Positions 53,422 through 62,535 of a stretch of DNA of 64,000 bases are shown piece after piece. The DNA is taken from contig CAVONS010000006.1 in NCBI GenBank assembly GCA_963697345.1, forward strand, positions 1-64,000. The letters run 5' to 3'. Position numbers and translations under genes: made by a program. Numbering within the stretch: position 1 is the first letter of the stretch; every line of letters starts with the position of its first letter. The stretch comes from Prado023 sp963697345 (GTDB lineage: Bacteria > Actinomycetota > Actinomycetes > S36-B12 > CAIYMF01). Below the pieces are notes generated by a model. It searched no databases, was not told the origin of the DNA, and worked only from the letters and a program-made list of their open reading frames with translations.

Positions 53422-54829
53422 CCGTCCTGTCGGAGGAGGCGCCGACCGCGACGGGCTCGGCAGTGAGGGTGGTGCCCGTGGCCGGATCGGCCTCGGGGTC
53501 GTTCTCGAACTTGTTGGCCAGCTGTGGGCTGGCGGAGTGCAGCATCCGGTGGACCGTCAGGTGCATCCAGAGCAGTGCGAGTGCGGTGACGACCCAGAGG
53601 ACGAAGAACGTGGACTGCGGCATCCCGGACCACCTCGTCGCGTAGGCGAACAGCGGCGGCAGGAAGAACCCGCCGAGGGCGCCGAGCGAGCCGACGAGAC
53701 CCCCCACCGCACCCACGTCGCGGGGGAAGTACTCGGGGATGTGCTTGTACACGGCTGCCTTGCCGATTCCCATCGCGCACCCGATGACGAAGACGAGGGC
53801 CACGAACAGGGTCAGTCCCACACTCCACGGCAGCACCTCGCTGGTGGTGCCGTCCGGATTGTTCAGGACGATGTAGCCGTAGGGCATCATCAGGATCCCC
53901 GAGGCGATCAGCATCGTGATGAAGGTCCCGTACATGACCCGCCGGGCACCGATCCGGTCGCTCATCCAGCCACCCACGGGGCGCAGCAGCGAGGCCGGGA
54001 AGATGAACAGGGCGGTGAGCAGCGCGGCGCGGGACAGCGGCTGGTCGTAGACGTCCACGTAGTACTTGGGAAGCCAGGCAGCCAGCGCGACGTAGGCCCC
54101 GAACGTGACGACGTAGTAGAGGCTGAAGCGCCAGACGCGTGCCTGCTTGAGTGGCCGAAGCAGCTCCGCGGTGCTGCGTCCGGATCCTGGCTTGTGGTCG
54201 TGCCGCGGGGAGCCGAACCACGTCAGCGCGGCCATGCCCAGCAGCAGCACCGCGTACAGGAAGGGCACGAAGCGCCAGCCGCCGGGGATCGCCCCACCGA
54301 GGAACCCAGCCGCCGGAACCGCGACGATCAGCGCAGGGCCGATGAACTTCGTGACCGAGGCGCCGACGTTGCCGGCCCCGAAGACACCCAGGGCCAGGCC
54401 CTGGTGCCGCGGTGGCCACCATGCCGACACCCAGGCGATGCCGACACTGAACGAGTTGCCGGCGAACCCGACGAGGAACGCGTAGAACAGCAGTGCCTGG
54501 AAGTTGGTGACGGTGGAGACGAGGTAGGCGGGGATCGCGGTCAGGGCGAGCATCGCTGCCATCACCTTGCGGCCGCCCAGCTTGTCGGCGACGATGCCGG
54601 CGGGCAGTCGCCAGATGGCACCGTTGAGGATCGCCACGGCGCTGATCCAGGAGAGCTGGACGTCACTGAGCCCGAACTCGTCGCGGATCGGGATCCCCAG
54701 GACACCGAACATCAGCCACACCGCGAACATCAGGGTGAAGGCGACCGTCGAGATGCCCAGCACCCGTCCCTTCCCGGGTTCCTCGGCAGCAACCGGTGCG
54801 CTGTCCGGCGTGACTACTGCGGTGGTCAT
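53414..54829 (-). CDS. narK: Nitrate/nitrite transporter of the NarK family (first copy)
   Basis: A 471-residue 12-helix MFS protein. Marks: FTLMFAVWLMFGVLGIPI, ILNGAIWRLPAGIVADKLGG, VGFAGNSFSVGIAWVSAWWP (nitrate signature), FGAGNVGASVTKFIGPALIV and RPVGGWMSDRIGARRVM. It is the promoter-proximal gene of the narK pair; CTGGAG precedes the ATG. It lacks the cytoplasmic inserts of the second copy and the two are only distantly similar, which suggests different transport modes. Confidence 0.88.
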   Translation of the reverse strand: MTTAVVTPDSAPVAAEEPGKGRVLGISTVAFTLMFAVWLMFGVLGIPIRDEFGLSDVQLSWISAVAILNGAIWRLPAGIVADKLGGRKVMAAMLALTAIPAYLVSTVTNFQALLFYAFLVGFAGNSFSVGIAWVSAWWPPRHQGLALGVFGAGNVGASVTKFIGPALIVAVPAAGFLGGAIPGGWRFVPFLYAVLLLGMAALTWFGSPRHDHKPGSGRSTAELLRPLKQARVWRFSLYYVVTFGAYVALAAWLPKYYVDVYDQPLSRAALLTALFIFPASLLRPVGGWMSDRIGARRVMYGTFITMLIASGILMMPYGYIVLNNPDGTTSEVLPWSVGLTLFVALVFVIGCAMGIGKAAVYKHIPEYFPRDVGAVGGLVGSLGALGGFFLPPLFAYATRWSGMPQSTFFVLWVVTALALLWMHLTVHRMLHSASPQLANKFENDPEADPATGTTLTAEPVAVGASSDRTVD

Positions 54830-54859
54830 GGGGCCTCCAGATCCTGTGGTGACGGCTGA

Positions 54860-54888
54860 AGGCTACACCTTTGATCACTACTGTCAAA
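54860..54888 (-). promoter_or_regulatory. narK promoter with overlapping TTTGA-N9-TCAAA dyad
   Basis: On the minus strand TTGACA, 16 nt and TAGCCT form a good promoter for the narK pair, with a leader of about 25-30 nt. The dyad TTTGA-N9-TCAAA at 54870-54888 covers the -35 box and spacer and is a candidate operator, possibly for the divergent regulator. It is not a canonical FNR box. Confidence 0.5.
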
Positions 54889-54905
54889 CATAGATCCCGG
54901 TTTTA

Positions 54906-54934
54906 TTCCGATGTCCGTGTTTATGTGATAGAAC
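54906..54934 (+). promoter_or_regulatory. Promoter of the nar regulator-narGHJI operon
   Basis: TTCCGA, 17 nt and TAGAAC end 6 nt before the GTG of the regulator, implying a leaderless message for regulator-narGHJI. The stretch is A/T-rich (TTTATGTGATAGAAC). The two divergent promoters are about 20 nt apart, so one bound regulator could affect both. Confidence 0.45.
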
Positions 54935-54940
54935 TGCCTC

Positions 54941-55711
54941 GTGAACGCCACCACGGTCCCGCTGCAGTCGGTGGGACGTGCTCTCGCCAGGATCGGTTCG
55001 CTGCATGGGCGTCGGCCCGGTCCCACTGAGGCCGGCGGCGACTCGCGTGCGACGATCCTGACCTTCGTCGAATCCGCCGAGGACGCCGTCCGAGTGGAGG
55101 AGATCGCTGAGGCTGTCGGCCTGCACGCGAACACCGTCCGGGGTCACCTCGATGCGCTGCTGGCCTCCGGCCGGATCTCGCGGGTGCCCGACCAGCGCTC
55201 CACCCGGGGTCGTCCGCACTGGCTGTACACGGCCACGGCCTCGGCGTCGGTGCGCGAGCTGGCCCGCGCGCTCGACCGGGAGCTGGACAGTGCCAGTGCC
55301 CCGGACCTGGCCCGTCTGGCGGCGGCCACGTGGGCCGAAGCGGGCCCGGATGTCGGCCGCGCCAGCACGATCGACGAGGCCGTGGACGCGGCCACTGCAG
55401 CCCTGATGGACTTCGGCTTCGATGCGGTACGCAATCCAGTGGGCGACCAGCTGACGCTGCGCTCGTGCCCCTACGCCGAACTCGTCGCCGACCACCCGGT
55501 GATCTGCGACATCCACGCCGAGCTCCTCGGTGAGGTCCTGGCGCGCACTGGCCAGCCGGTCTCGATGAGCCAGATGGACGTGTTCCCCCGCCCCGGCCTG
55601 TGCGTGGCCCACCTGCGCCGCCCGGATGCTGAGCCCGAATGGGTCGTCCAGGCCGCCCCGGCCCCTCAGGAACCGGCCAAGACACCCCCGTCCCGACGGA
55701 AGAAGAAGTGA
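54941..55711 (+). CDS. HTH regulator with three conserved cysteines (SufR/ArsR-like), probable nar regulator
   Basis: A 256-residue protein. The winged helix (RVEEIAEAVGLHANTVRGHL, then GRPHWLYTATA) is of the DeoR/ArsR type found in SufR. The C-terminal half carries three cysteines in the SufR-like layout: LRSCPYAELV, PVICDIHAELLGEVL and GLCVAHLRR, which in SufR bind an iron-sulfur cluster. It ends in a basic tail. It starts the operon: narG begins 3 nt after its stop, and narK is divergent. Sensing of NO, oxygen or Fe-S status is inferred, not shown. Confidence 0.8.
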   Translation: MNATTVPLQSVGRALARIGSLHGRRPGPTEAGGDSRATILTFVESAEDAVRVEEIAEAVGLHANTVRGHLDALLASGRISRVPDQRSTRGRPHWLYTATASASVRELARALDRELDSASAPDLARLAAATWAEAGPDVGRASTIDEAVDAATAALMDFGFDAVRNPVGDQLTLRSCPYAELVADHPVICDIHAELLGEVLARTGQPVSMSQMDVFPRPGLCVAHLRRPDAEPEWVVQAAPAPQEPAKTPPSRRKKK

Positions 55712-55714
55712 GCC

Positions 55715-58700
55715 ATGCCCACGAGTGCCACTGACGAGTTCCTGGTCCGCGCCGGCCGATTCCTGTCCCGCGGGGAGGTGTCCGACGACCTGCGCACCGT
55801 CACCAAGCACGGTGGGCGCGACGCCGACTCCTTCTACCGTGACCGCTGGAGCCATGACAAGGTCGTGCGCTCCACCCACGGGGTCAACTGCACCGGCTCG
55901 TGCTCGTGGAAGGTCTACGTCAAGGACGGGATCATCACGTGGGAGACCCAGCAGACCGACTACCCCTCGGTGGGTGCCGACTCGCCGGAGTACGAGCCCC
56001 GCGGCTGCCCCCGGGGCGCGGCGTTCAGCTGGTACACCTACTCACCCACGCGCGTGCGCTACCCCTACATCCGCGGCGTCCTGCTCGACGCCTACCGCGC
56101 CGCCAAGAAGGCCAACGGCAATGATCCCGTGAAGGCCTGGCGGGCAGTCGTCAACGACCCGGAGACCCGCTCCCGCTACCACCGTGCCCGCGGCAAGGGA
56201 GGCCTCGTGCGTGCCTCGTGGTCCGAGACGGTCGAGATCATCTCGGCGGCGCACGTGTCCACCATCGACACGTACGGGCCCGACCGCGTCTTCGGCTTCT
56301 CGCCGATCCCGGCGATGTCGATGGCCAGCCATGCAGCGGGCGCGCGGTTCATCTCCCTGATGGGCGGAGCCATGCTGTCGTTCTACGACTGGTACGCCGA
56401 CCTGCCGGTGGCCAGCCCGCAGGTGTTCGGCGACCAGACCGACGTGCCGGAGTCCGCCGACTGGTGGAACGCCTCCTACCTGATCATGTGGGGCGCCAAC
56501 GTTCCGCAGACCCGCACGCCCGACGCGCACTTCATGGCTGAGGCCCGCTATCGGGGGCAGAAGGTCGTGACCGTCAGCCCGGACTACGCCGACAACACGA
56601 AGTTCGCCGACGAGTGGATGAGCCCGCACCCGGGCACCGACGGTGCCCTCGGGATGGCCATGGGACACGTCATCCTCAAGGAGTTCTTCGTCGACCGCCA
56701 GGTGCCGCGCTTCCTGGACTACGTCAAGTCCTACTCCGACCTGCCGTTCCTGGTCTCGTTGCGCGAGAAGGATGGCGCCTACGTCCCCGACAAGTTCGTG
56801 ACCGCGGCGGACCTCGGCGACACCAGCGAGAACGCCAACTTCAAGACCGTGCTCGTCGACTCCTCGACGGGCCGCCCGCACATCCCGAACGGCTCGATGG
56901 GCTTCCGCTACGGCAAGGAGGGCGAGGGCAAGTGGAACCTCGACCTCGAGGGAGTGGACCCGGCGCTGAGCCTGCACGGGGCGCAGGGCAGCACCACCGC
57001 CGAGGTGCTGCTGCCGCGCTTCGACCTCGCCCAGGAGAACAACGAGGGTGGTGGCGTCCACCACCGCGGGGTTCCCGCTGTTGCGCTCGAGACGGCTGCC
57101 GGCACCCGCCTGGTGACGACCGTGTTCGACCTGATGCTGGCCCAGTACGGGGTCGGTCGCGACGGTCTGCCCGGCCAGTGGCCGACCGGCTACGACGACC
57201 CCAGCCCGTACACCCCGGCCTGGCAGGAGACCATCACCGGCGTCCCGGCCAGCATGGCCGAGCGGATCGGCCGGGAGTTCGCGGACAACGCAGAGAAGTC
57301 CGGTGGCCGGTCGATGATCATCCTCGGAGCGGGCACCAACCACTGGTTCCACTCCGATGCCATCTACCGCACATTCCTGGCCCTGACCACGCTCACCGGC
57401 TGCCAGGGCGTCAACGGAGGCGGCTGGGCGCACTACGTCGGCCAGGAGAAGTGCCGTCCGGTCACCGGCTGGGCGCAGCTTGCCTTCGGGCTGGACTGGG
57501 TCCGCCCGCCGCGGCAGATGATCGGCACGGCCTTCTGGTACGTGAACACCGACCAGTGGCGCTACGACGCGCTGGGCGCCGACGGACTGGCCTCACCGCT
57601 GGGCGAGGGCCGGTTCGCCGGGCGTTCGATGATCGACACCCTGGCGCAGTCCGCGCGCTCGGGTTGGATGCCCAGCTTCCCGAGCCTGAACCGCAACCCC
57701 CTGACCATCGCCGAGGAGGCCAGGGCCGCGGGTGTGGAACCGGCTGCCTACGTCACCGAGCAGCTCAAGTCCGGTGACCTGAAGTTCGCGGTCGAGGATC
57801 CTGATGCTCCGGAGAACTGGCCCAGGGTGCTCACCATCTGGCGGGCCAACCTGCTGGGTTCCTCGTCCAAGGGCAACGAGTTCTTCCTCAAGCACCTGCT
57901 GGGCACGTCCAACGCCGTGCGCGCTGAGGAGACCCCGCAGGAATCCCGACCGCAGGACGTCACCTGGCGTGACGATGCGCCCGAGGGCAAGCTCGACCTC
58001 CTGGTCAGCATCGACTTCCGGATGACCTCGACCGGCCTGTTCGGCGACATCCTGCTGCCGGCGGCCACCTGGTACGAGAAGCACGACCTGTCCAGCACGG
58101 ACATGCACCCGTTCATCCACGCGTTCACCCCCGCCATCGACCCGCCGTGGGAGACCAAGAGCGACTACGAGATCTTCCAGGCCCTCGGTCGTGGGGTCGC
58201 CGCCCTGTCGGCGGGGGTCCTGGACACGCGCACGGACGTCGTCACCGTCCCGCTGCAGCACGACACCCCCGACGAGCTGGCGGTTCCCGGCGGCGTGGTC
58301 CGCGACTGGAGGACGGGCGAGGTGGACCTGATCCCCGGGCGGACCGCACCGAAGTTCGTGGCCGTCGAGCGCGACTACACGGCAATCGGCGCCCAGATGT
58401 CGGCCCTCGGGCCGCTCGTGGAGAAGCTGGGCACGCTGACCAAGGGCGTGAAGATGGACCCGACCGAGGAGGTCGCCGCGCTCGGCCGGATCAACGGGGT
58501 CATCCCCGACGGTCCCGCCGCGGGACGGCCGTCCCTGGTCACCGACGTGCACGCGTGCGAGACGATCCTCGCGCTGTCGGGCACCACCAACGGTCGGATC
58601 GCGGTCGACGGCTTCCGCGACGTGGAGAAGCGCACCGGGCAGCGGCTGGCCGACCTCGCCGAGGACGAGGAGGGCAAGCGCATCCGGTTCGCCGACACGC

Positions 58701-59398
58701 AGGCTCGGCCGGTCCCGGTGATCACGAGTCCGGAGTGGTCCGGCTCGGAGCACGGCGGGCGGCGCTACACGGCGTTCACGATCAACGTGGAGCGGCTCAA
58801 GCCGTGGCACACGCTCACCGGACGGCAGCACTTCTTCCTCGACCACGACTGGATGAGCGAACTCGGCGAGAACCTGCCGATCTTCCGCCCCCCGCTGAAC
58901 ATGCACCGGATCTTCGGTGACCAGACCTCCGGCGTGGGCAAGGAGGTGACCGTGCGCTACCTGACCCCGCACTCCAAGTGGTCGATCCACTCCGAGTACC
59001 AGGACAACCTCTTCATGCTGTCGCTGTCGCGTGGCGGCCCCGAGATCTGGATGTCCCCGCAGGACGCCGAGACGATCGGCGTCAAGGACAACGAGTGGAT
59101 CGAGGCCTACAACCGCAACGGCGTGGTCGTGGCCAGGGCCGTCGTGTCCCACCGGATGCCTGCCGGAACGGTCTACATGTACCACGCCAAGGACCGCACC
59201 GTGGACGTCCCGCGGACCGAGACCTCGGGGCTGCGCGGCGGCATCCACAACTCGCTGACCCGGTTGATGATCAAGCCGAGCCACATCATCGGCGGGTACG
59301 CGCAGCTGTCCTTCGCCTTCAACTACCTCGGCCCGACAGGCAACCAGCGCGACGAGGTGACGGTCATCCGTCGCCGCTCGCAGGACGTGGAGTACTGA
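55715..59398 (+). CDS. narG: Respiratory nitrate reductase, alpha subunit
   Basis: A 1,227-residue membrane-bound-type nitrate reductase (not Nap). The FS0 cluster ligands are His55, Cys59, Cys63 (HGVNCTGSCSWKVYV) and Cys98 (EPRGCPRGAAFSW). The Mo ligand Asp229 is in FYDWYADLP. The bis-MGD pocket motifs GANVPQTRTPDAHF, GTNHWFHSDAIYR and HPGTDGALGMAMGHVI follow, and the C-terminus holds the MoCo-binding SxLSRGGPEIWM region. It reduces nitrate to nitrite on the cytoplasmic face. AGAAGAAGTGAG precedes the ATG. It matches the usual NarG length. Confidence 0.96.
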   Translation: MPTSATDEFLVRAGRFLSRGEVSDDLRTVTKHGGRDADSFYRDRWSHDKVVRSTHGVNCTGSCSWKVYVKDGIITWETQQTDYPSVGADSPEYEPRGCPRGAAFSWYTYSPTRVRYPYIRGVLLDAYRAAKKANGNDPVKAWRAVVNDPETRSRYHRARGKGGLVRASWSETVEIISAAHVSTIDTYGPDRVFGFSPIPAMSMASHAAGARFISLMGGAMLSFYDWYADLPVASPQVFGDQTDVPESADWWNASYLIMWGANVPQTRTPDAHFMAEARYRGQKVVTVSPDYADNTKFADEWMSPHPGTDGALGMAMGHVILKEFFVDRQVPRFLDYVKSYSDLPFLVSLREKDGAYVPDKFVTAADLGDTSENANFKTVLVDSSTGRPHIPNGSMGFRYGKEGEGKWNLDLEGVDPALSLHGAQGSTTAEVLLPRFDLAQENNEGGGVHHRGVPAVALETAAGTRLVTTVFDLMLAQYGVGRDGLPGQWPTGYDDPSPYTPAWQETITGVPASMAERIGREFADNAEKSGGRSMIILGAGTNHWFHSDAIYRTFLALTTLTGCQGVNGGGWAHYVGQEKCRPVTGWAQLAFGLDWVRPPRQMIGTAFWYVNTDQWRYDALGADGLASPLGEGRFAGRSMIDTLAQSARSGWMPSFPSLNRNPLTIAEEARAAGVEPAAYVTEQLKSGDLKFAVEDPDAPENWPRVLTIWRANLLGSSSKGNEFFLKHLLGTSNAVRAEETPQESRPQDVTWRDDAPEGKLDLLVSIDFRMTSTGLFGDILLPAATWYEKHDLSSTDMHPFIHAFTPAIDPPWETKSDYEIFQALGRGVAALSAGVLDTRTDVVTVPLQHDTPDELAVPGGVVRDWRTGEVDLIPGRTAPKFVAVERDYTAIGAQMSALGPLVEKLGTLTKGVKMDPTEEVAALGRINGVIPDGPAAGRPSLVTDVHACETILALSGTTNGRIAVDGFRDVEKRTGQRLADLAEDEEGKRIRFADTQARPVPVITSPEWSGSEHGGRRYTAFTINVERLKPWHTLTGRQHFFLDHDWMSELGENLPIFRPPLNMHRIFGDQTSGVGKEVTVRYLTPHSKWSIHSEYQDNLFMLSLSRGGPEIWMSPQDAETIGVKDNEWIEAYNRNGVVVARAVVSHRMPAGTVYMYHAKDRTVDVPRTETSGLRGGIHNSLTRLMIKPSHIIGGYAQLSFAFNYLGPTGNQRDEVTVIRRRSQDVEY

Positions 59399-59399
59399 C

Positions 59400-61070
59400 A
59401 TGAAGGTCATGGCCCAGGTGGGCATGGTGATGAACCTCGACAAGTGCATCGGGTGCCACACCTGCTCGGTGACCTGCAAGCAGGCGTGGACCAACCGTGC
59501 CGGCGTCGAGTACGTCTGGTTCAACAACGTGGAGACCCGGCCCGGCCAGGGTTACCCGAGGACCTACCAGGACCAGGAGAAGTGGCAGGGCGGCTGGGTG
59601 CTCAAGCGCGGCAAGCTCCAGCTGCGCTCGGGGTCCCGGCTGGCCAGGCTGACCAAGATCTTCTCCAACCCGGTGCTCCCGGAGCTCAGCGACTACTACG
59701 AGCCCTGGACCTACGAGTACGACAACCTGATCTCCGCACCGCTGGGGGAGCACACCCCGGTCGCCCGGCCGAAGTCGCTGATCTCGGGCAAGCCGATGCA
59801 GATCCGGTGGTCGGCCAACTGGGACGACGACCTCGGCGGCGGGCCCGAGTTGGCGCCCAAGGACCCGATCGTGGTCAAGATCCGCGACCAGGTCGGCGAT
59901 CGCGTGAAGATGGAGTTCGAGCAGGCGTTCATGTTCTACCTGCCGCGCATCTGCGAGCACTGCCTGAACCCCGCGTGCGTCGCGGCCTGCCCGAGTGGGG
60001 CGATGTACAAGCGCAGCGAGGACGGGATCGTCCTGGTCGACCAGGACGCCTGCCGCGGCTGGCGCATGTGTGTCACGGGCTGCCCGTACAAGAAGGTCTA
60101 CTTCAACCACCGCACGGGCAAGGCCGAGAAGTGCACGATGTGCTACCCGCGCATCGAGGTGGGCCTGCCGACCGTGTGCTCGGAGACCTGCGTGGGCCGG
60201 CTGCGCTACCTCGGGGTCTTGCTCTACGACGCCGATCGGGTCACCACCGCGGCCGCGACGCCCGAGGAGAAGGACCTCTACGAGGCCCAGCTGGATCTCC
60301 TGCTCGACCCCGACGACCCCGAGGTCATCGCCGCAGCCCAGCGCGAGGGCATCCCGCCCGATTGGATGGACGCAGCGCGGAACTCCCCGGTCTACAAGTT
60401 GGCCAAGGAGTACCGGGTGGCACTGCCGCTGCACCCGGAGTACCGCACCATGCCGATGGTCTGGTACATCCCTCCGCTGTCGCCGGTGGTCGATTCCCTG
60501 CGCGACACCGGCCACGATGCTGAGGACGCCGACACGCTGTTCGGCGCGCTGACCAGCCTGCGGATCCCCATCGAGTACCTCGCCGAGCTGTTCACCGCCG
60601 GTGACCCGGGTCCGGTCCTGGGTTCCCTGGCCACCCTGGCGGCCATGCGCTCCTACATGCGCGACCGCAACCTGGGCCAGGACGGCGACCCGTCGATCCC
60701 CGCGGCCGTGGGACTGACCGAGGACCAGATGTACGCCCTCTACCGCCTGCTGGCGATCGCCAAGTATGAGGACCGCTACGTGATCCCCAAGGCGCACTCG
60801 GAGGTCGGCCGGGAGCTCGAGGAGCTCGGCTGCTCCCTGGACTATGACGGGGGACCGGGCCAGTTCAGCGCGTCAGGTCCGTTCGGTGAGGCCTCCGGGC
60901 GACCCGTGCCGGTCGCGGTGGAGAACTTCCACGCGCTCAAGGTGCGCCAGTCCGCGCAGGGCTACGTGCCGACCGAGGACGCTGCCGGTCGGGTCAACCT
61001 GCTCAACTGGGACGGCGCGGTCCCGCTCGGGATGCCCACAGTCCGACGCGACGAGGAGGACACGCCATGA
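59400..61070 (+). CDS. narH: Respiratory nitrate reductase, beta subunit
   Basis: A 556-residue four-cluster iron-sulfur protein. Cys groups: CIGCHTCSVTCK, CEHCLNPACVAACP, CRGWRMCVTGCP (Trp in place of Cys marks the 3Fe-4S cluster) and CTMCYPRI. It relays electrons from NarI haems to NarG. It starts 1 nt after the narG stop and overlaps narJ by 4 nt. Confidence 0.96.
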   Translation: MKVMAQVGMVMNLDKCIGCHTCSVTCKQAWTNRAGVEYVWFNNVETRPGQGYPRTYQDQEKWQGGWVLKRGKLQLRSGSRLARLTKIFSNPVLPELSDYYEPWTYEYDNLISAPLGEHTPVARPKSLISGKPMQIRWSANWDDDLGGGPELAPKDPIVVKIRDQVGDRVKMEFEQAFMFYLPRICEHCLNPACVAACPSGAMYKRSEDGIVLVDQDACRGWRMCVTGCPYKKVYFNHRTGKAEKCTMCYPRIEVGLPTVCSETCVGRLRYLGVLLYDADRVTTAAATPEEKDLYEAQLDLLLDPDDPEVIAAAQREGIPPDWMDAARNSPVYKLAKEYRVALPLHPEYRTMPMVWYIPPLSPVVDSLRDTGHDAEDADTLFGALTSLRIPIEYLAELFTAGDPGPVLGSLATLAAMRSYMRDRNLGQDGDPSIPAAVGLTEDQMYALYRLLAIAKYEDRYVIPKAHSEVGRELEELGCSLDYDGGPGQFSASGPFGEASGRPVPVAVENFHALKVRQSAQGYVPTEDAAGRVNLLNWDGAVPLGMPTVRRDEEDTP

Positions 61071-61801
61071 CACCGCTCACCCGGGTCGCCACCCGCGAGG
61101 CCGCTGAGTTCCTCGGCTTCCCCCTGCGGCTGCGCAAGCCCAAGTCGCCGGTCGATGACCTGCGGGTCCGCGGCCTGTCCGCCCACGATGTCGCGGCTGC
61201 GCGGCTGGCGTGCTCCTGGCTGCTGGCCTACCCCGACGACGTGCTGGACGAACGGCTCGACGTGCTCACCCGTGCGGTGGCAGAGCTGCCCGAGCCCGTG
61301 CGCGCCCCGCTGCAGGAGTTCCTCGGCCACATGGCCGGGACGTCGGCGGGGGAGGTGGGCCGTCACTACGTCGAGATCTTCGACATGAAGCGCCGGGCGT
61401 GCCCGTTCCTGACCTACTGGACCCACGGTGACACCCGCAACCGCGGCGTCGCGATCCTGCACTTCAAGCAGGCCTACGAGGCGGCGGGGTTCACGATCGG
61501 CAGCCAGGAGCTGCCCGACCATCTGGCGGTCGTGCTGGAGTTCGCCGCTGTCGGCGATCGCGACGCGGGTGATGCCCTGCTGGCCGAGCACAGCGCGCCC
61601 ATCGGGCTGCTGCGTGAGGCACTCCATGATCTGGGATCCCCGTACAGGCACATCCTGGACACCGTTGCGGCCACTCTTCCTGAGGTGACGCCCGCGCTGG
61701 TCGAACGGATGTCGGCCATGGCCGCCTCCGGGCCGCCAGTCGAGGACGTCGGCCTCGAACCGTTCCCGACCGCGGTCGCCCCCTCAGGAGCCCGTCGATG
61801 A
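61067..61801 (+). CDS. narJ: Nitrate reductase assembly chaperone
   Basis: A 244-residue NarJ/TorD-family helical chaperone: RLACSWLLAYPDDVLDERLD, FLGHMAGTSAGEVGRHYVE, FDMKRRACPFLTYWTHGDTR (family signature) and LPDHLAVVLEFAAVGD. It inserts Mo-bisMGD into NarG and holds it until NarI binds; it is not part of the final enzyme. It overlaps narH and narI by 4 nt each (ATGA junctions). Confidence 0.94.
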   Translation: MTPLTRVATREAAEFLGFPLRLRKPKSPVDDLRVRGLSAHDVAAARLACSWLLAYPDDVLDERLDVLTRAVAELPEPVRAPLQEFLGHMAGTSAGEVGRHYVEIFDMKRRACPFLTYWTHGDTRNRGVAILHFKQAYEAAGFTIGSQELPDHLAVVLEFAAVGDRDAGDALLAEHSAPIGLLREALHDLGSPYRHILDTVAATLPEVTPALVERMSAMAASGPPVEDVGLEPFPTAVAPSGARR

Positions 61802-62535
61802 GCGCCTCGGAGATCCTGCTCTGGATCGTCCTGCCCTATGTTGCGGTCACGACGTTCGTGGTGGGCACCCTCTGGCGCTACCGGTACGACAAGTTCGGCT
61901 GGACGACCCGCTCGAGCCAGCTGTACGAGCGAAAGCTGATCCGGATCGCCAGCCCCCTGTTCCACATCGGCATCCTCGCGGTGCTCGTCGGGCACATCGT
62001 CGGGCTGCTGATCCCTGAGGCGTGGACCGATGCCGTCGGCATCTCCGAGACGATGTACCACTTCATGGCCGTCAGCCTCGGATTCTTCGCCGGGGCCGCC
62101 ACGCTCGTCGGGATCGTGCTGCTGGTCTATCGTCGGCGGACCGTGGGGCCGGTGTTCGCAGCCACCACGAAGAACGACAAGACGATGTACGTCTTCCTGG
62201 TCGCAGCAATCTGCCTCGGGCTCATCACGACCATGGTCGGTGCGGGGGTGATCGGAGACGGGCACAACTACCGGGAGGACGTCTCGGTCTGGTTCCGCTC
62301 GATCCTCACGTTCCAACCACAGGCCGAGCTCATGGCCGGAGCGCCACCCTCGTTCCAGATCCATGCGATCGCAGGCCTGCTGGTGTTCATGATCTGGCCG
62401 TTCACGCGGTTGGTGCACGCCTTCTCCGCGCCGCTGGCCTACCTGTTCCGCCCGTATGTGGTCTACCGCGACCGCGGCGACCACGACCCCGGTTCACGAG
62501 CCACCCGCCGCGGTTGGGAGAAGATCGACTCCTGA
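61798..62535 (+). CDS. narI: Respiratory nitrate reductase, gamma subunit (cytochrome b)
   Basis: A 245-residue membrane protein with five helices. The di-haem His candidates are in LFHIGILAVLVGHIVG and IHAIAGLLVFMIWPFTRLVH. SQLYERKLIRIASPLFH and the terminal PFTRLVHAFSAPLAYLFRPY are conserved. It oxidises menaquinol and passes electrons to NarH. Last gene of the operon; a strong hairpin follows directly. Confidence 0.95.
   Translation: MSASEILLWIVLPYVAVTTFVVGTLWRYRYDKFGWTTRSSQLYERKLIRIASPLFHIGILAVLVGHIVGLLIPEAWTDAVGISETMYHFMAVSLGFFAGAATLVGIVLLVYRRRTVGPVFAATTKNDKTMYVFLVAAICLGLITTMVGAGVIGDGHNYREDVSVWFRSILTFQPQAELMAGAPPSFQIHAIAGLLVFMIWPFTRLVHAFSAPLAYLFRPYVVYRDRGDHDPGSRATRRGWEKIDS

Noticed and set aside
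54870..54888. FNR/Crp binding site upstream of narK
   Set aside because: The half-sites TTTGA and TCAAA are 9 nt apart, whereas FNR boxes need TTGAT-N4-ATCAA.
57593..59527. A 644-codon open frame antisense to narG, and similar long antisense frames (for example 45532-47754 opposite treS-mak, 33714-35648 opposite the PEP carboxykinase)
   Set aside because: They mirror real genes; high G/C at third positions removes stop codons from the opposite strand. Their translations are low-complexity and match no family.
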